A stretch of DNA of 64,000 bases from Protonemura montana (GCA_947568835.1 OX387602.1:30490133-30554132), one strand, 5' to 3'. Counted from the stretch's first letter, positions 38,966 to 50,897 are shown. Notes: a model not told the origin generated them from the letters alone. Made by a program: numbers and translations.

Positions 38966-39309
38966 ATGTCGAGGATCTCGGAGCAACGTGCTCTGTTTTG
39001 GTCCTGGGTCGCATTGCCCTCAAACACCAAGACTTTTGAAAACATTGCCATCGGGTTCTATAATGTTATCTGAGACAAGAAGGACATGACCAGAAAGCCA
39101 TCCGACTTGATCCAGAGCCTTGTGATGTGAGTCTGTAGCCCGGATTCCAGTGACAGTTCTAGAGTTCGATGCCAGCTGGACAAACACAGCGCTTCTAATT
39201 ACTCGACACTCGAGGCCGCGTCACGCGTGATTCATGCGTGTGCGTAGTGCGTTCAAGTCTCCACGATGTGTCAAGTCGACACACGCATCGCTCATGACGA
39301 GCGTGCGTG

Positions 39310-39395
39310 AACGCGTCGATTAGCTAACGCGTCGATTAGCTAACGGGGCGTTTGGTTAACTCGGTGATTAGCAGGCTGTGCTCGCTAATTGCAGA
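39310..39395. promoter_or_regulatory. candidate regulatory patch with a duplicated GATTAGCTAAC
   Basis: The block CGCGTCGATTAGCTAACG is repeated in tandem (about 39313-39346), followed by GGTGATTAGCAGG and GCTAATTGCAG. Small tandem duplication of a homeodomain-type core. Confidence 0.25.
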
Positions 39396-39717
39396 GGCGA
39401 CAGAGACAGATTGCTCTGGAGAAAGAAATGTTAATGCCATCGCAGTGAGTGAGAGAGGGAAAAAAGGTTTGCCTATCTTCTTGTGTGGATTTAAAAACAT
39501 TACTCGCCGTGTCAGCCATCACATGTTTTTGATCTAAGCTCGGCTTGATTGATTGTTGCAGTTATTTCCATTTGTTGTTGTCCGATTATAATTATGTTTA
39601 TGTGCGCATATTTTGCCACAAATTTGTGTCTGCGTTTGAGCGGATAATTCGTGCGAAGTCGCCTGAAGAACAGCTGCTAGTCGCGTTGGAAGAAGCAAAG
39701 ATGCAAGATGAAGACCG

Positions 39718-40174
39718 AACGGTTTGCCGTGTTGAAAACACCGGTTCTCGTTAGATCACCGAAGTTAAGGAACACTGCGCTGAGTCAGGTATTGGATGGG
39801 TGACCATCATACACATGACTAGTTCTGTTCGGGAGAGAGGTTGGAGGGATGAAAGTTAAGCAACACTGCGCTGGGTCAGGTATTGGATGGGTGACCATTA
39901 TACACATGACCAGTTCTGTTCGGGAGAGAGGTTGGAGGGATGAAAGTTAAGCAACACTGCGCTGAGTCAGGTATTGGATGAGTGACCATCATACACATGA
40001 CTAGTTCTGTTCGGGAGAGAGGTTGGAGGGATGAAAGTTAAGCAACACTGCGCTGAGTCAGGTATTGGATGGGTGACCATCATACACATGACCAGTTCTG
40101 TTCGGGAGAGAGGTTGGAGGGATGAAAGTTAGTACAGCAACTTCACTCGCCTTGCTTATCAACCTCTCGACAGC
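39718..40174 (+). repeat. 5S-derived SINE, locus H (4 units, best-preserved 5S junction)
   Basis: The 5' end reads CCGAACGGTTTGCCGTGTTG, then AAAACACCGGTTCTCG and AGATCACCGAAGTTAAG. From GTTGAAAACACCGG onward this follows metazoan 5S rRNA closely, so the head's origin is clear. Units start at 39764, 39855, 39946 and 40037, and the body at 40128. The body breaks after AACCTCTCGACAGC (40174), where unrelated sequence begins, so the copy is 3'-truncated. Confidence 0.92.
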
Positions 40175-40718
40175 TCGCGTCAGTCCCGAAATAATTTCCC
40201 GACTGGTCACAAATACATCTAAGAAATAATTTACTGGAGACATTTGATAAATAATGATTATTCTGGCTCGTTTAATTCCAGGAAAGATATGCATGTAAAG
40301 GAAACCTGGCATCTGACTTGCAAATGAAGCTGGAAACTCGGACGCCAAACATAAATCACGTGTCACCGGCTCAAATCAAAATGCAGACCGTTTTTTTTTT
40401 CTAACTCGCCGCGAATAAAGGAATCATGTCCGACTGCAGTCCCAACGCCTCCTGGCCGCGGTATCAGCGAGTGTACCGGAAGTCGACCAACTAGACTCTC
40501 CATACCGACGCTTTGTGCACCGTCACTTCACGTGACCGACGCCCGGCGTCGGCGGGCGGAAGCGACGCCAGCTCTCCACGTGCACGTCAGCGCCGTATAG
40601 CGGCGTCTTCGCACAGTGGCGCATGCAACCAGTGGCGATACAAAGTGTCTTATTGGCATGAAATAAAGTTCACCCCAAAAGTTGTCAACCGTTTTGTGTG
40701 CTGTGTCTTGGTTATTTA
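40175..40718. other. spacer between SINE loci H and I
   Basis: AT-rich, then GC-rich after 40500. Nothing recognisable. Confidence 0.45.
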
Positions 40719-40863
40719 TGGTGTTTAACGACGCACTGTTTTGATATCTGGCCATGCGGCACTGGTCTAATGGCGTCGGTGAATGAGTGGATGATGATGA
40801 ACCTAACATAGCATAGAAGGGAGGAGGGGAAACCTTGTGCCGGCACGTAGCCAAACCGTTCGG
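40719..40863 (-). repeat. 5S-derived SINE, locus I (internally deleted)
   Basis: The tail half (GGTGTTTAACGACGCACTG to CGGCACGTAGCC, 40720-40851) is joined directly to AAACCGTTCGG (40852-40863), the reverse complement of the CCGAACGGTTT that marks the left SINE end at 39718. All 5S units and half of the body are therefore missing from an element that still has both termini. Confidence 0.75.
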
Positions 40864-41389
40864 TGTGCCTTGTCTTGGTGGAGAATGAACCGTTCATCAG
40901 TATTTTGTGTTTTGTCTGATTCTGATCAACCTAACTGCGAGCTTAAACTTTCAGCCATGCAATCAACTATTTTATCGAATACAATTTTAGACCCAACGAG
41001 TTAGTTTCAGAGATCCATTATTCAGTTTGGCTGGCGAACTCGGCAGGCAAGACGGCAAATATAAGCTGCCAACAATGCTTGCCAATCAGCGCCGAGTTGG
41101 TAATTAGTATACAGACATCGATAGCGGGAACTAAATTTCAAGCAATGTGAATCAAGGTGGCTTGCAGTCGCCACAACGTCCAACGGGCGGGTGATTGCTC
41201 GCTTGTCTGGTGTCTATCATCGCCCACGCATGTCATCACCCACGCATATAATCGCCCTATGATTCGAGTCTATCGACAGTCGATAGTCTAAGTCTAAGCA
41301 AGACGAGAGTTGTATTGACTTCAATCCTTTCGACCTATCCCAAATTTCAATTTCAATTAGATCTACAAAAAACTATGACTTTTGTTCGG
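40864..41389. other. spacer with a small homeodomain-core motif
   Basis: AT-rich. GGTAATTAGTATAC is at 41098-41111. An odd duplication of ACCCACGCAT lies near 41222-41245, and there is no gene. Confidence 0.45.
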
Positions 41390-41618
41390 TGATCACCCAT
41401 CCAATACCTGACCCAGCGCAGTGTTGCTTAACTTTCATCCCTCCAACCTCTCTCCCGAACAGAACTGGTCATGTGTATGATGGTCACCCATCCAATACCT
41501 GACCCAGTGCAGTGTTGCTTAACTTTCATCCCTCCAACCTCTCTCCCGTACAGAACTGGTCATGTGTATGATGGTCACCCATCCAATACCTGACCCAGCT
41601 CAGTGTTGCTTAACTTGA
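41390..41618 (-). repeat. 5S-derived head array, locus J (no SINE body)
   Basis: About 2.5 units only: GGTGATCACCCATCCAATAC at 41389, then full 91-bp units to GCTTAACTTGAGAA (41605-41618). Neither the body nor the tail is present, so the head array exists here apart from the SINE, by truncation or by separate dispersal. Confidence 0.85.
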
Positions 41619-42901
41619 GAACCGCGAATCTTGACCCTCCAACAGAAAAATCGGTTTTATTTCTTAGATTTCTTTCCTCAGCACTTCTTTCCTCGCGTGG
41701 CTTTATCCCAGGCACCCCTTGCAACTCATTCTAAACGCCCCTCTCGGTGATTTCCAACGGCAAATCGATTACAACGCAAAGCCCAAGTGCATAACGACCC
41801 ACCGATGTGGTCACTGTATGACTGGGTCACCTCGAACAAAGCCGCTCATGTGGAGTCGTCGATCGTAGCCAGGCTGATTGTTTTAAAATCACATAATTGC
41901 CCACATAAGAGTTTGACCGGAACCTCCGGATCGCAAAGAACTGTAATCACGATTAGCGATCGCAGCGAATGCAGCGGGCGTACCTGTAGTTAAAAGTCAA
42001 TTAATGAGTGTAGAGGGGTTTCATTTTCTTTCAATTACCGAGCGCTCGATGGTTTCTTGGGTATAAGTGATTGTCGTGCTGGTCGGACGACAGAGAAGGG
42101 CGCCACTGGCCGGATTATCCACCGCTTGGCATGACGCCGTTGACGAAGCCAGTCTTTTAGTTTCAACTAGACGACAAACAAACGCGCTTTTGATTATAGT
42201 TGTTAAATATATGTGTTTTTTTGTTCCTTCAAATGAGCCCATTTATTTATGTAATGGCCAAATTTAGTTCACCACTGAGAAAAAACCCTTTCACGTTATG
42301 CTCATACTTTCTTCTGAAGTGCCCTGGGCCCTTCAAAAATTGTAACAAATACCAAAACGTATCTTTTTGGTCCCAAATTCTACTACTTGGCATAGGTCAA
42401 GACCTTTTTGCTAGGTTAGGTTATTTCCTAATATCTGTCTTACTCTTGGAATGCTTACCATGGTCTTCGATGTTGTCCCCCACGTTGTTTCCCTGTCATC
42501 TAATTATTCTGGAGTTGTTGCAATCATCGGAATTCAGCTTTGGGCATAGAGTGAGCCAAGACACCTGTCAAAAAGGCAAGACAGTTGCCAGTTCTTATTA
42601 CGGCCACCTTGTAATTCCGTCTCGATAAAACTCATCGCGCTCAATTGGTCTTATTCTTATCTCCTGTTGTTTCAGAACCGAGCCAAACTGCGCCGAGCGC
42701 TCCTACCGGGCAACTAGCAAGGTAAGAAATGATCAAAGCACGCCTCCGTTTGCCACCGTCGTCGTCGTCGCTGCGTCGTCCAACTCACATCTCCCAAGTC
42801 AATACATCATTGTCTTTTGTAAAATAAATTATTTTCATTCAGTCATGCGCGGTGATGATTGATGACCAGTGCATCCGCAAGGAATTAACGACGGGGGGCT
42901 G

Positions 42902-42922
42902 CCCCCCCCCCCCCCCCCCCCC
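42902..42922. repeat. poly(C) tract
   Basis: About 21 consecutive C. Length is uncertain because homopolymers are error-prone. Confidence 0.85.
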
Positions 42923-43513
42923 ACCCCTCGCTCATGTGCACACGGCTTCTGGGATACTACATGACGCCCGATTGCCGATTGTCACCGGCGCGATTTGAAA
43001 AATGGAACTTTCGAGCTGTCACGGCGGGGTTGAAAGTTTGGAGCACGCGACCTCGTCACCGCGTTGTAGCTATACACGCGTCCGAACAGGGGGAGGCGTT
43101 ACGACCTCTCAGTTTCGAGTTGTTTCATTGACCTGACGTCACTAAACCATCGCTCCACTTTGCTGGAAAACGTTATCCGATTATTTTTATTATTCGCACT
43201 TCAACGTTGAGCCAGATGACAGCCAAATGATGCATACCTGTCAAATACATAGCAGTCCCACTGGCACACTCACGAAACGAGCCGAAATAGAATTAAAAAG
43301 ACTACAAAGATTAAAGTGATTTTTACAAAAGCGAAATCTCACTCAATAAACATCAGCGATTTTATTCACATTTCTATTGCGTTTTATTACACGGTCATAC
43401 ATTCATTCTCTAAACATGTCAAATTGCACAATTCATTTGTCAAGCTACCATAGCAACGATGCCGTTTGTCCCAGTGTTTACCAATCGCCGAATCAATCTG
43501 ATAGCGCCCCCTG

Positions 43514-43534
43514 CCCCCCCCCCCCCCCCCCCCC
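43514..43534. repeat. poly(C) tract
   Basis: About 21 consecutive C directly before AGCACCGCGG. Confidence 0.85.
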
Positions 43535-44329
43535 AGCACCGCGGCAAATGACAAATGGCCGGTCGCCACCCTCCGACGACGCCGTCGACGGCGAGGCACT
43601 CTGCAGTGACAGAAACAGTATCGCGCCGGGCGACCCTCTTGGGTTAGGGCAGCTGCAGCGGGCCTAATGGTCCATTGCGGAGCGCCGCAGGGGTCGATCT
43701 CCGGACCAGAGTAATGGAGCCCGTCACGGCCCCGATGTCACCCGGCAGCTGCGTCGATGACAATCGCGGCAATCACGGCTGCACCGTGCGCCATTGATAC
43801 GCGCGCGGGGAAAATGCAGAGGTGATGGGTCGGTTTTTACCCGCGGGTGAAAATTTTCGGTTCTTTCGGTCGATCTTCATAGGTGTGTGCCGAATTTATA
43901 GCACGTGGCTGTCGTTGCGTTTCCTCCGAGACAGATGTTGGTGTCGTTAGGTGGTGGGTTGGGGTTCGATGCCCGTGTCGTTATGATGGACGTCCACCTG
44001 ATTGAGATTTAAAACGTATCTTGATTCTGTTCTCGGTTTAAAAATTGTGGTATTCTAGGAATCTAGGTGGCGGTTAAGCTCGAATCACATTCCTTCGGTG
44101 ACATTTGTTTTGTTTATTCACTTAACAAAGATGTCTTCCGTTTCCAACTGTTGTAAGATGGAACATCAGGGGCCGTGCAATCTCGTACTCATTGCCGCGA
44201 TGTGCATCCTATCCAATAACCGGAAAGAAATTACTTGCAGATATTTTGGGGCATTGTCTTGTGGGAATTAGAATGAAAATGCTTACGTCGTGAATACGTC
44301 AGAGGAAATAAAATTGTGAATAGTTGCAA

Positions 44330-44706
44330 TTTTATTTGAATTGCAAACGCTTGCAATGCGCGGGGTATTTTCTTATTATGAACACTAGAACCGTCTCAAA
44401 AATTGATGCCCAAACGGGGACACGAACCCCGATCTCCACATATCGTGGGTGTTGCTCTGAACCATTGAGCTACTTGGACACTGGCTTTTTGAGACGATTT
44501 TAGTGTATTTGATGAGAATGACGGATCTCCAAGGAGTAGAACCAAGAGGCTGTGAATACTCACAGTCACTCTGATTCTAGTGACGCTATATCACGTCACA
44601 ACCTGTCAATCTCGAATAACTCCAACTTGACGTTAGATGCGTTGTTGTATTTAGATGAAATCTTATTAAAATTGCAAACGCTTGCAATGCTCGGGGTATT
44701 TCAACA
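44330..44706 (-). repeat. long tRNA-bearing inverted-repeat element
   Basis: Left end GCAAACGCTTGCAATGCGCG (44343-44362), then AACACTAGAACCGTCTCAAA. A single 72-nt tRNA-like unit lies on the - strand at 44408-44479, followed by TTTTTGAGACGATTTTAGTG and the same unique interior as the 32-kb copy. Instead of the inverted right arm, the end holds GCAAACGCTTGCAATGCTCG (44674-44693) in direct orientation, so the right terminus was replaced or a second element starts here. Confidence 0.82.
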
Positions 44707-45364
44707 AATGGTCCCCAAAGATTGTGAATCTCTCCAGATTTGCTGGTTGGCAGTGAGAAACGAGCATACCAATTACTGAAAACCAAATTGTAAGACCAAA
44801 ATATCTCGAAAAAATAATATTTACACAAGAATATTTTAACCATGTTCGAAACATATGCATCTCATTTGAAAACCAAACAAATCACGGCCATTCCGAAAAT
44901 ACGCTTGAAATGCAAGTTCCAAATGTGCACGCATTTATTTGGCCGTTGCTCACTCAGTTGTTCGCAGTCTTGACGTTTGCTTGACGTCTTGCAGGCAGCA
45001 AAACAGGCCAATTATTTACGACCCTTCTTCTGCATGAACGCACACCTTGGGAGAAGTAACGGTACTGCTGGGGGTGGGTGGTTGGGAGGGTGGCTTGCCA
45101 AGGTCTCCACGATGCGGGGGTGGTCGGAGGTCTCTGCACTGGATGGGAGATGCCATCTCGGTAGTCGAGGGCCAGTCATTCACGAACATACACATTCGAA
45201 TTTACATTCAGATAAAAGTCCATGAGAGTTATTTAAAAACTACCTTCTAAGGAAATATCTTTTGTCTCAATCATAGATAATTAAGATGTATAGTTATTTC
45301 AGTAATTGGGTGTACAGGTTTATTCATATTTATTATTATTATATTACAAGAGTAAATATCTAAC
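44707..45364. other. unstructured spacer
   Basis: No gene or repeat recognised. Confidence 0.45.
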
Positions 45365-45465
45365 CCTTGAAGAAGTAACTAGTACATGTTACGAAACTTC
45401 GGGAAATTTATTTGTCCTTTACTTAGCATTCAAAACCCAGTTCAAATAGTTTTTGTTATTATTAA
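45365..45465 (+). repeat. fold-back element, right arm only
   Basis: CCCTTGAAGAAGTAACTAGT, then ACATGTTACGAAACTTCGGG and CCTTTACTTAGCATTCAAAA. It matches the right arm at 35723-35815. The core reads GAAACTTC, not GAAACGTC. Confidence 0.8.
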
Positions 45466-45529
45466 ACAGTTTTTGCGAAAAAAAAAAAATTACCGCGCGA
45501 TGGACTGCTACTCAGACGATATGACAGTG

Positions 45530-45670
45530 GAGTGTCGTTTCAAGTGTTAAGACATTTCATTTCGTTATTTCTCGCAGATTACTTGCATTTGAGACTGATT
45601 TATGCTCAAATAATCTTCATTAATGCTAACACCAACGATTAATACGCATTTATTGGTATTTTGAGCCGTC
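45530..45670 (+). repeat. degenerate copy of the TTTCTCGTAGATTACT element
   Basis: GTTATTTCTCGCAGATTACT followed by TGCATTTGAGAC, and a TATTTATTGGTATTTTGAGC end that parallels 740-830. Relationship judged by eye. Confidence 0.4.
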
Positions 45671-45854
45671 ATTATTGATTTTTAAAGGTTTTTTTCACAC
45701 TCCTGGAAATCTAACTAACTTTTAGGACCTAGTCCACCGATTCCCGGCCACTCTTGTCCACCGTGTGCCCTCTTCGCTCCGTGTAGGGTGGCCGAGGATG
45801 GGTGAAGGTCCAGGTATGCCTGACCCATTGTCCCTCGGCTAGGTACGCTAGCGC

Positions 45855-45883
45855 GGGGAGGGGGGGGGGGGGGGGGGGGGGGG
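45855..45883. repeat. poly(G) tract
   Basis: A run of roughly 25 G with one A near its start. Length is uncertain. Confidence 0.85.
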
Positions 45884-46827
45884 CGATTGGCAGTCTTGGA
45901 CACACTGATTTATGGGTGCAATTCGGCGTCGCGGGTGCCGGCCACTGGGGGCCCAAAGCGCTGCTTGCCAATTTGGCAGGCGACCTAGTTAGAGCCCCTG
46001 CAAGCACTAGAAGGTTGTGGGCATGGTGCAGTTTTTGAGCACTGGTGAACTGAGAATTCAATACACACAAATATATTACAAGCTACTTCGCACTGGTCAT
46101 TTGCATTCAGTTTCTTGAGATTTTCATAAAATTCCGATTTAATGAAGGTTTTGTAAGTTATTTTTTTTGTTGGTCCTAAATTTATCTCAAAGCCTCTGTA
46201 ATATCATCATTCATTGTTTGCGAAATTCACATATATTTTCGTTTTTTTTTTCCTGAACGACAACGCTTATTATTGAAGTTTCGTTTGATTGTCTCGCAAT
46301 AGCATCCACGTGCAACGGGGACTCGAACCCAGAGTCCACGCCGCGCGCGCGAGGAGAGAGAACCCTGGTGGGCGAGCGACGTACTTGATTTAATGCCCAT
46401 CAAAACGTGCTCTTTAATAAACGTCAACAACTCGCTGCGACCGCTCGACCGAATCCAATCTGCCGACACTCGAGTACAGCACGCGCAATGCACGCGTGTC
46501 AATAAAACACTGCACGCGGAACGTGGAAACTGCACTCGTTTTTCTTGGAAAACTCGTGAAAATCCAGAGCCACCTGGTCGGTGTCTGTAATGAGCATGTC
46601 GCATTCTGAAAGCGTTTCGACGCCAACATTACTTCAAGTTTTTACAAGATTTCGTTGCTAACCTTACAATCTTAGGTTTGTGTTGCTTAATAGCCTAGAC
46701 CAACCGTGTTGGCTAAAGGTTGATAAGCGATTTAAGAAGCTGTGGTCCAGATTTCGATAGAAGACTTCAGTTTAAAAGAAGACAGCTTTTGAAGCTAAAA
46801 AAACCAAGAAGTGAATTCATAAACTGG

Positions 46828-46874
46828 ACTGGTCACCCATCCAAAGACCAACTCGGCGCAGTGTCTCTTAACCT
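46828..46874 (-). repeat. isolated 5S-like fragment
   Basis: Reverse complement reads GGTTAAGAGACACTGCGCCG, then a spacer and TTTGGATGGGTGACC. Box A and box C of the SINE head are recognisable. There are no repeat units or body. Confidence 0.6.
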
Positions 46875-47464
46875 CGTCGACGCCGACTCGGCCAAGACAG
46901 AAGCCGTTCGAAGTAAGACGAGGAGCTCGTCGGAGTGACACCTTGATCGTATCCTAGGACGCCGCTCGCAGACCGAGCCTCGTTTCCCACACACGTGAGG
47001 CTACTAAAGAATGCGTTCCCTGTTGAGTAGGAGACGGGTTCTGCTGCTGTAACTGAGCTTTCAATTCGTGTACCTGTCAAACTTGCCAGCCGAGGCAGCT
47101 GCGCCGGTGGCAAGCCGGCAACGGAGCTAAAACATCACTCGTCATAAAGCATAAGCTTGAATTGTATACGAGCTTTCAACATTTTAAAAGAATTGTTTTA
47201 ATTTCTGAAATTTAGAAATGAATAAAGCTCGAAAAACTGCTGGATCTGTCAGCTGACTGGCCAATTGTTTCACCTTCTGACAGCCCACGGTCTCTAGGAA
47301 TGTCTTTACTATCAGACTTTTATGTATTTGTTTGCCGTGTGTGCTGCGTCGCTTAATTCGAATTACGAAATATTGACACAAGGTTTTGATTTAAAAACAT
47401 AAACTCGCGACTCGGTAGCTCGACTACTGCACTTGCCTTCAAATAATATTTACTCATCTCGCAT

Positions 47465-47645
47465 TGCCCACCAATCAAAGCTCGCCTTGTGCGATTCAAT
47501 CAAAGCCCAAACTTGTATATAAACGACAAATATTTGCATTTCACGAGCGTGCCCGTGAGTCGCCGCGTTGTTTCGGTATTGCCGAATGAGACGGCGTTTT
47601 GGACGGCGAGTTGTCGCCTGGAAATATTATGCTAATTTCGGCCGC
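47465..47645 (+). promoter_or_regulatory. promoter- or enhancer-like patch (CCAAT, TATA, octamer)
   Basis: In order: CCAATCAAAG (47471-47480), TATATAAA (47516-47523), a perfect inverted octamer ATTTGCAT (47532-47539), a CpG-rich stretch, and ATTATGCTAATT (47626-47637), a second POU-type site. Spacing of the CCAAT and TATA boxes is promoter-like, but no gene follows. It could be a non-coding RNA promoter or an enhancer. Confidence 0.3.
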
Positions 47646-47854
47646 CGCGATGAAAAAGCCGTAAATTCGGTGTGCCGTGAGCTGCGGGCCAAGAATCTGT
47701 TCCTCGACGGCTGCCCGTCGCGGTCGCTGTTGTGACTTACGGCATTCTGTTGCATACATTAACTCTTCTAGCCTCCTTGGCTTGGGGACAACATTGCCTT
47801 AGAAGAAGAAACTGTTTCCAAACGTATTCCACAGTAGGTGATTTCATTGTAAAC

Positions 47855-48836
47855 ACCGGTACTCACTGCGCTGAGTCAGGTATTGGATGGGTGACCATCA
47901 TACACATGACCAGTTCTGTTCGGGAGAGAGGTTGGAGGGATGAAAGTTAAGCAACATTGCGCTGGGTCAGGTATTGGATGGGTGACCATCATACACATGA
48001 CCAGTTCTGTTTGGGAGAGAGGTTGGAGGGATGAAAGTTAAGCAACACTGTGCTGAGTCAGGTATTGGATGGTTGACCATCATACACATGACCAGTTCAG
48101 TTCGGGAGAGAGGTTGGAGGGATGAAAGTTAAGCAACACTGCGCTGAGTCAGGTATTGGATGGGTGACCAACATACAAATGACCAGTTCTGTTCGGGAGA
48201 GAGGTTGGAGGGATGAAAGTTAAGCAACACTGTGCTGGGTCAGGTATTGGATGGGTGACCATCATACAAATGACCAGTTCTGTTCGGGAGAGAGCTTGGA
48301 GGGATGAAAGTTAAGTAACACTGCGCTGAGTCAGGTATTGGATGGGTTACCATCATACACATGACCAGTTCTGTTCGGGAGAGAGGTTGGAGGGATGAAA
48401 GTTAAGCAACACTGCGCTGAGTCAGGTATTGGATGGGTGACCATCATACACATGACCAGTTCTGTTCGGGAGAGAGGTTGGAGGGATGAAAGTTAAGCAA
48501 CACTGCGCTGAGTCAGGTATTGGATGGGTGACCATCATACACATGACCAGTTCTGTTCGGGAGAGAGGTTGGAGGGATGAAAGTTAGTACAGCAACTTCA
48601 CTCGCCTTGCTTATCAACCTCTCGACAGCATGGATTTGTGGAGGAATCCTGTTGTTCGAGTTGTACCGTCCTTCGGAAGGGACGTGAAGCCGGTGGTCTC
48701 CTTGGTGCTCTTCGATTTCTTCCTTTAAGTTAATGTTCGGTTTATCATCACTCTCATCATCACCCTCTCATTTACCGACGCCACGTGGCCTGTCGTCAAA
48801 ACAATGCGTCGTTAAACACAACAAATCAATCAATCT
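47855..48836 (+). repeat. 5S-derived SINE, locus K (7 full head units)
   Basis: Begins AAACACCGGTACTCACTGCG, a 5S remnant spliced to the middle of a unit. Full units start at 47946, 48037, 48128, 48219, 48310, 48401 and 48492, and the body at 48583. The body is shortened after CTTGGTGCTCTTCGA. The tail is CGTTAAACACAACAAATC with CAATCAATC. Units are more diverged from each other than at loci C and F. Confidence 0.92.
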
Positions 48837-50825
48837 ACAGGTTATAATAACCATCCTTGACGTAGATCTCGCTGCTGCGTCTGATGACTCAAGCGGTGGC
48901 AAGATGACGAATGTCTTCGCTGCCTGGCACGGCGGGTTAGACGAATTCCTGGCTGGTTATCACCTTCTTACCGGTCGTTTCGATGCATTGCCTCGTATGG
49001 ACCGTGCACACGTGTTTTTCATGACGACCATGGTCAGGTGCAAGCGCACGGCAACTTCTGGAAGATTCTGGATTTCACAGGACTGCCTTGGGTCATTCAC
49101 TGACTGGCAATTCGTCACAACTCTGATATCTCGGCATTTATTTTAACTGCTCTCATATTGGCAGTATTTTGAGAGTACTTAATTAAAAAAAGCGGATCAT
49201 TTTTTACTCGTGGAATTTTTATTTTTTTGTATCTTTTAAAATTGCAACGTCTTTTTGACTGGTCAATCACTTTTGCTTGACCATTTAAGAGATCCGGTGG
49301 TAGTTTGTAGCTTTAGAGAGGATATATCCCTGGCTACCGTGACACGGCGGGCAAGGATGACATTTATTTTAATCAATTCAATAGTGTTTTTAGTTGTGTT
49401 CAATCGATTAATAATTTCCCCCAAAAAAATTCTGTGAAAAGTACGAAATAGTAGTGTATTTTTAAATACCGTGCATGGAGAAGTTGAAGAAATGTCTGTT
49501 TAGATTCCATGATGATATAAATTCTGTCACAGAAAATAATCTCTTTTCAGCGAAAATATGCGGCACCAGAAGCAAATTGTACCGCGTTGAGAATCATGTA
49601 TCGGCAAGAATCGGCAAGAATTGTTAAAAGTCACACAAAACAAGTGAGCAAATGCCAAGTCTTGTGGATAACTCGCGCTTTTTTCTATGTGAAAAATCAC
49701 TTCGAGATACTGACGGACCGTGAAATATTAAATAAACACAGAGTTTCAATTTTTTCCGTTAAGCCATTTTATGAAACTCTTGGCCTTCGATTCGGAGGTC
49801 GTCGTCGAGCCTTAGCCTTGAGAGTCTTCGACGGCGTCCTCGTCGGCCGTGAGCCGAGGGTGTATTTGGGGGGCCAATTACATGGCAGGTCGAGCTCAAG
49901 AGGGTCTCTTCTAGGAATCGTCTCGGCCTGGGACATGGGCGTTTAGTGGTCTCCAATAAAGACATTAAACCCGTGTTCCACAACAAGAAGATGTCTACCT
50001 TTTAGTCCAGTAGCATCGGTCACGTGGTAAGAGCCTCTGGGTCTGCGCATTGCCTTAAAGTGTCTTGCCATGGGAAGCTGAAAGCGAGTTCATGAATATT
50101 TAGCGCCTTTTTCTTATGAAAAGTCCATCGGTGTTGCCGTAAATGATTTCTCTGAGTTCACACGCCCAGAAATATCAGACACTTTGAAGTCGACGATCCT
50201 CGAGGCCGATTTGAGGGCGAAACAGAAGTAACAATCGATCTCGTCCGCGTCGATTCCGTGAAACAAGCACAGAGATAATTGATTTCACAGAAGTTGACCA
50301 TCAATTAAATTGACAAATAACAAACGATCGGACACGAACCCAGTACTCGCTGGACCTTGTTCCGTCCAAGTGGCGGTTTGCCAGCATCTTCGGTCCACTC
50401 GATCTCACGTCCCAGGCGACAATCACGGCCGACGAGAGCTTCATCAGCTGCAACAATGTCTGGCCACGGCACCATGCGATCGAGATTAATTGTTTTAATT
50501 ATAAATCGGCAAACCATCGAAGTCGCCGTGTAATCAACACTGAGCGCACGTCTGCGCATGCCCAAGAAATGCACTCTTTTTCTACAATAAATCTATAATG
50601 CAATTAAATGCAACTCACCGCGTTCCGATGCACTAGGTGCAGTTGCATCGGCGGCCGCGATTAGCGACGCTCAGCTGTTTGGCTGGACGTCTTGGAGAGA
50701 CCGAGCAAGGTCTCTTGGAGGCGTCGATTCTTTTGTTTCCAGCATAGCACGACAACAGTCTCTAGGATCTAAACACTTAGAGATTATTTGGATTGAAATT
50801 CTTTGCGCCAAAAGCATATGGTTTA
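48837..50825. other. intergenic region without recognised features
   Basis: Open frames of up to 137 codons have no family resemblance. An 11-bp direct duplication (CGGCAAGAATC) lies near 49602-49620. Confidence 0.5.
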
Positions 50826-50872
50826 CAAGTTAAGCATACTAAGCCGAGTCAAGCGCTGGATGGGTGACCGCT
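50826..50872 (+). repeat. isolated 5S-like fragment with a 5S-type box C
   Basis: AAGTTAAGCATACTAAGCCG, then AGTCAAGCGCTGGATGGGTGACCGC. The GTGACCGC end matches true 5S rRNA better than the GTGACCATC of the SINE family. It may be an independent 5S pseudogene fragment or an older SINE. Confidence 0.6.
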
Positions 50873-50897
50873 AGAAAACTCTTGCTATTTTTATTAT

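Larger units (their letters stand above)
38186..39717. other. intergenic region with AT-core patches
   Basis: No gene recognised. A run of GC-rich DNA around 38230-38345 has repeated GCACGCACCGCA. Homeodomain-type cores cluster at 38905-38965 and 39310-39395. Confidence 0.5.
41619..44321. other. intergenic region with two long C homopolymers
   Basis: No gene recognised. The open frame at 42200-42628 (142 codons, hydrophobic) resembles no family I know. Poly-C tracts lie at 42902-42922 and 43514-43534. 43540-43830 is CpG-rich. Confidence 0.5.
45671..47459. other. intergenic region with a poly(G) tract and a 5S fragment
   Basis: A G run lies at 45855-45883 and a 5S-like relic at 46828-46874 (own entry). 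GGGACTCGAACCC at 46317-46329 is an isolated inverted B-box-like sequence without a tRNA fold. No gene seen. Confidence 0.5.

Noticed and set aside
39718-39850. Functional 5S rRNA gene
   Set aside because: Only the stretch from the middle of 5S onward is present. The region between box A and box C differs from 5S, and the 3' end runs into the SINE linker.
42200-42628. 142-codon hydrophobic open frame
   Set aside because: Leu/Phe/Ser-rich sequence as expected from T-rich DNA. No conserved motif or splice context.
46300-46375. Reverse-strand tRNA near 46.3 kb
   Set aside because: The T stem has a mismatch and no acceptor complement was found.
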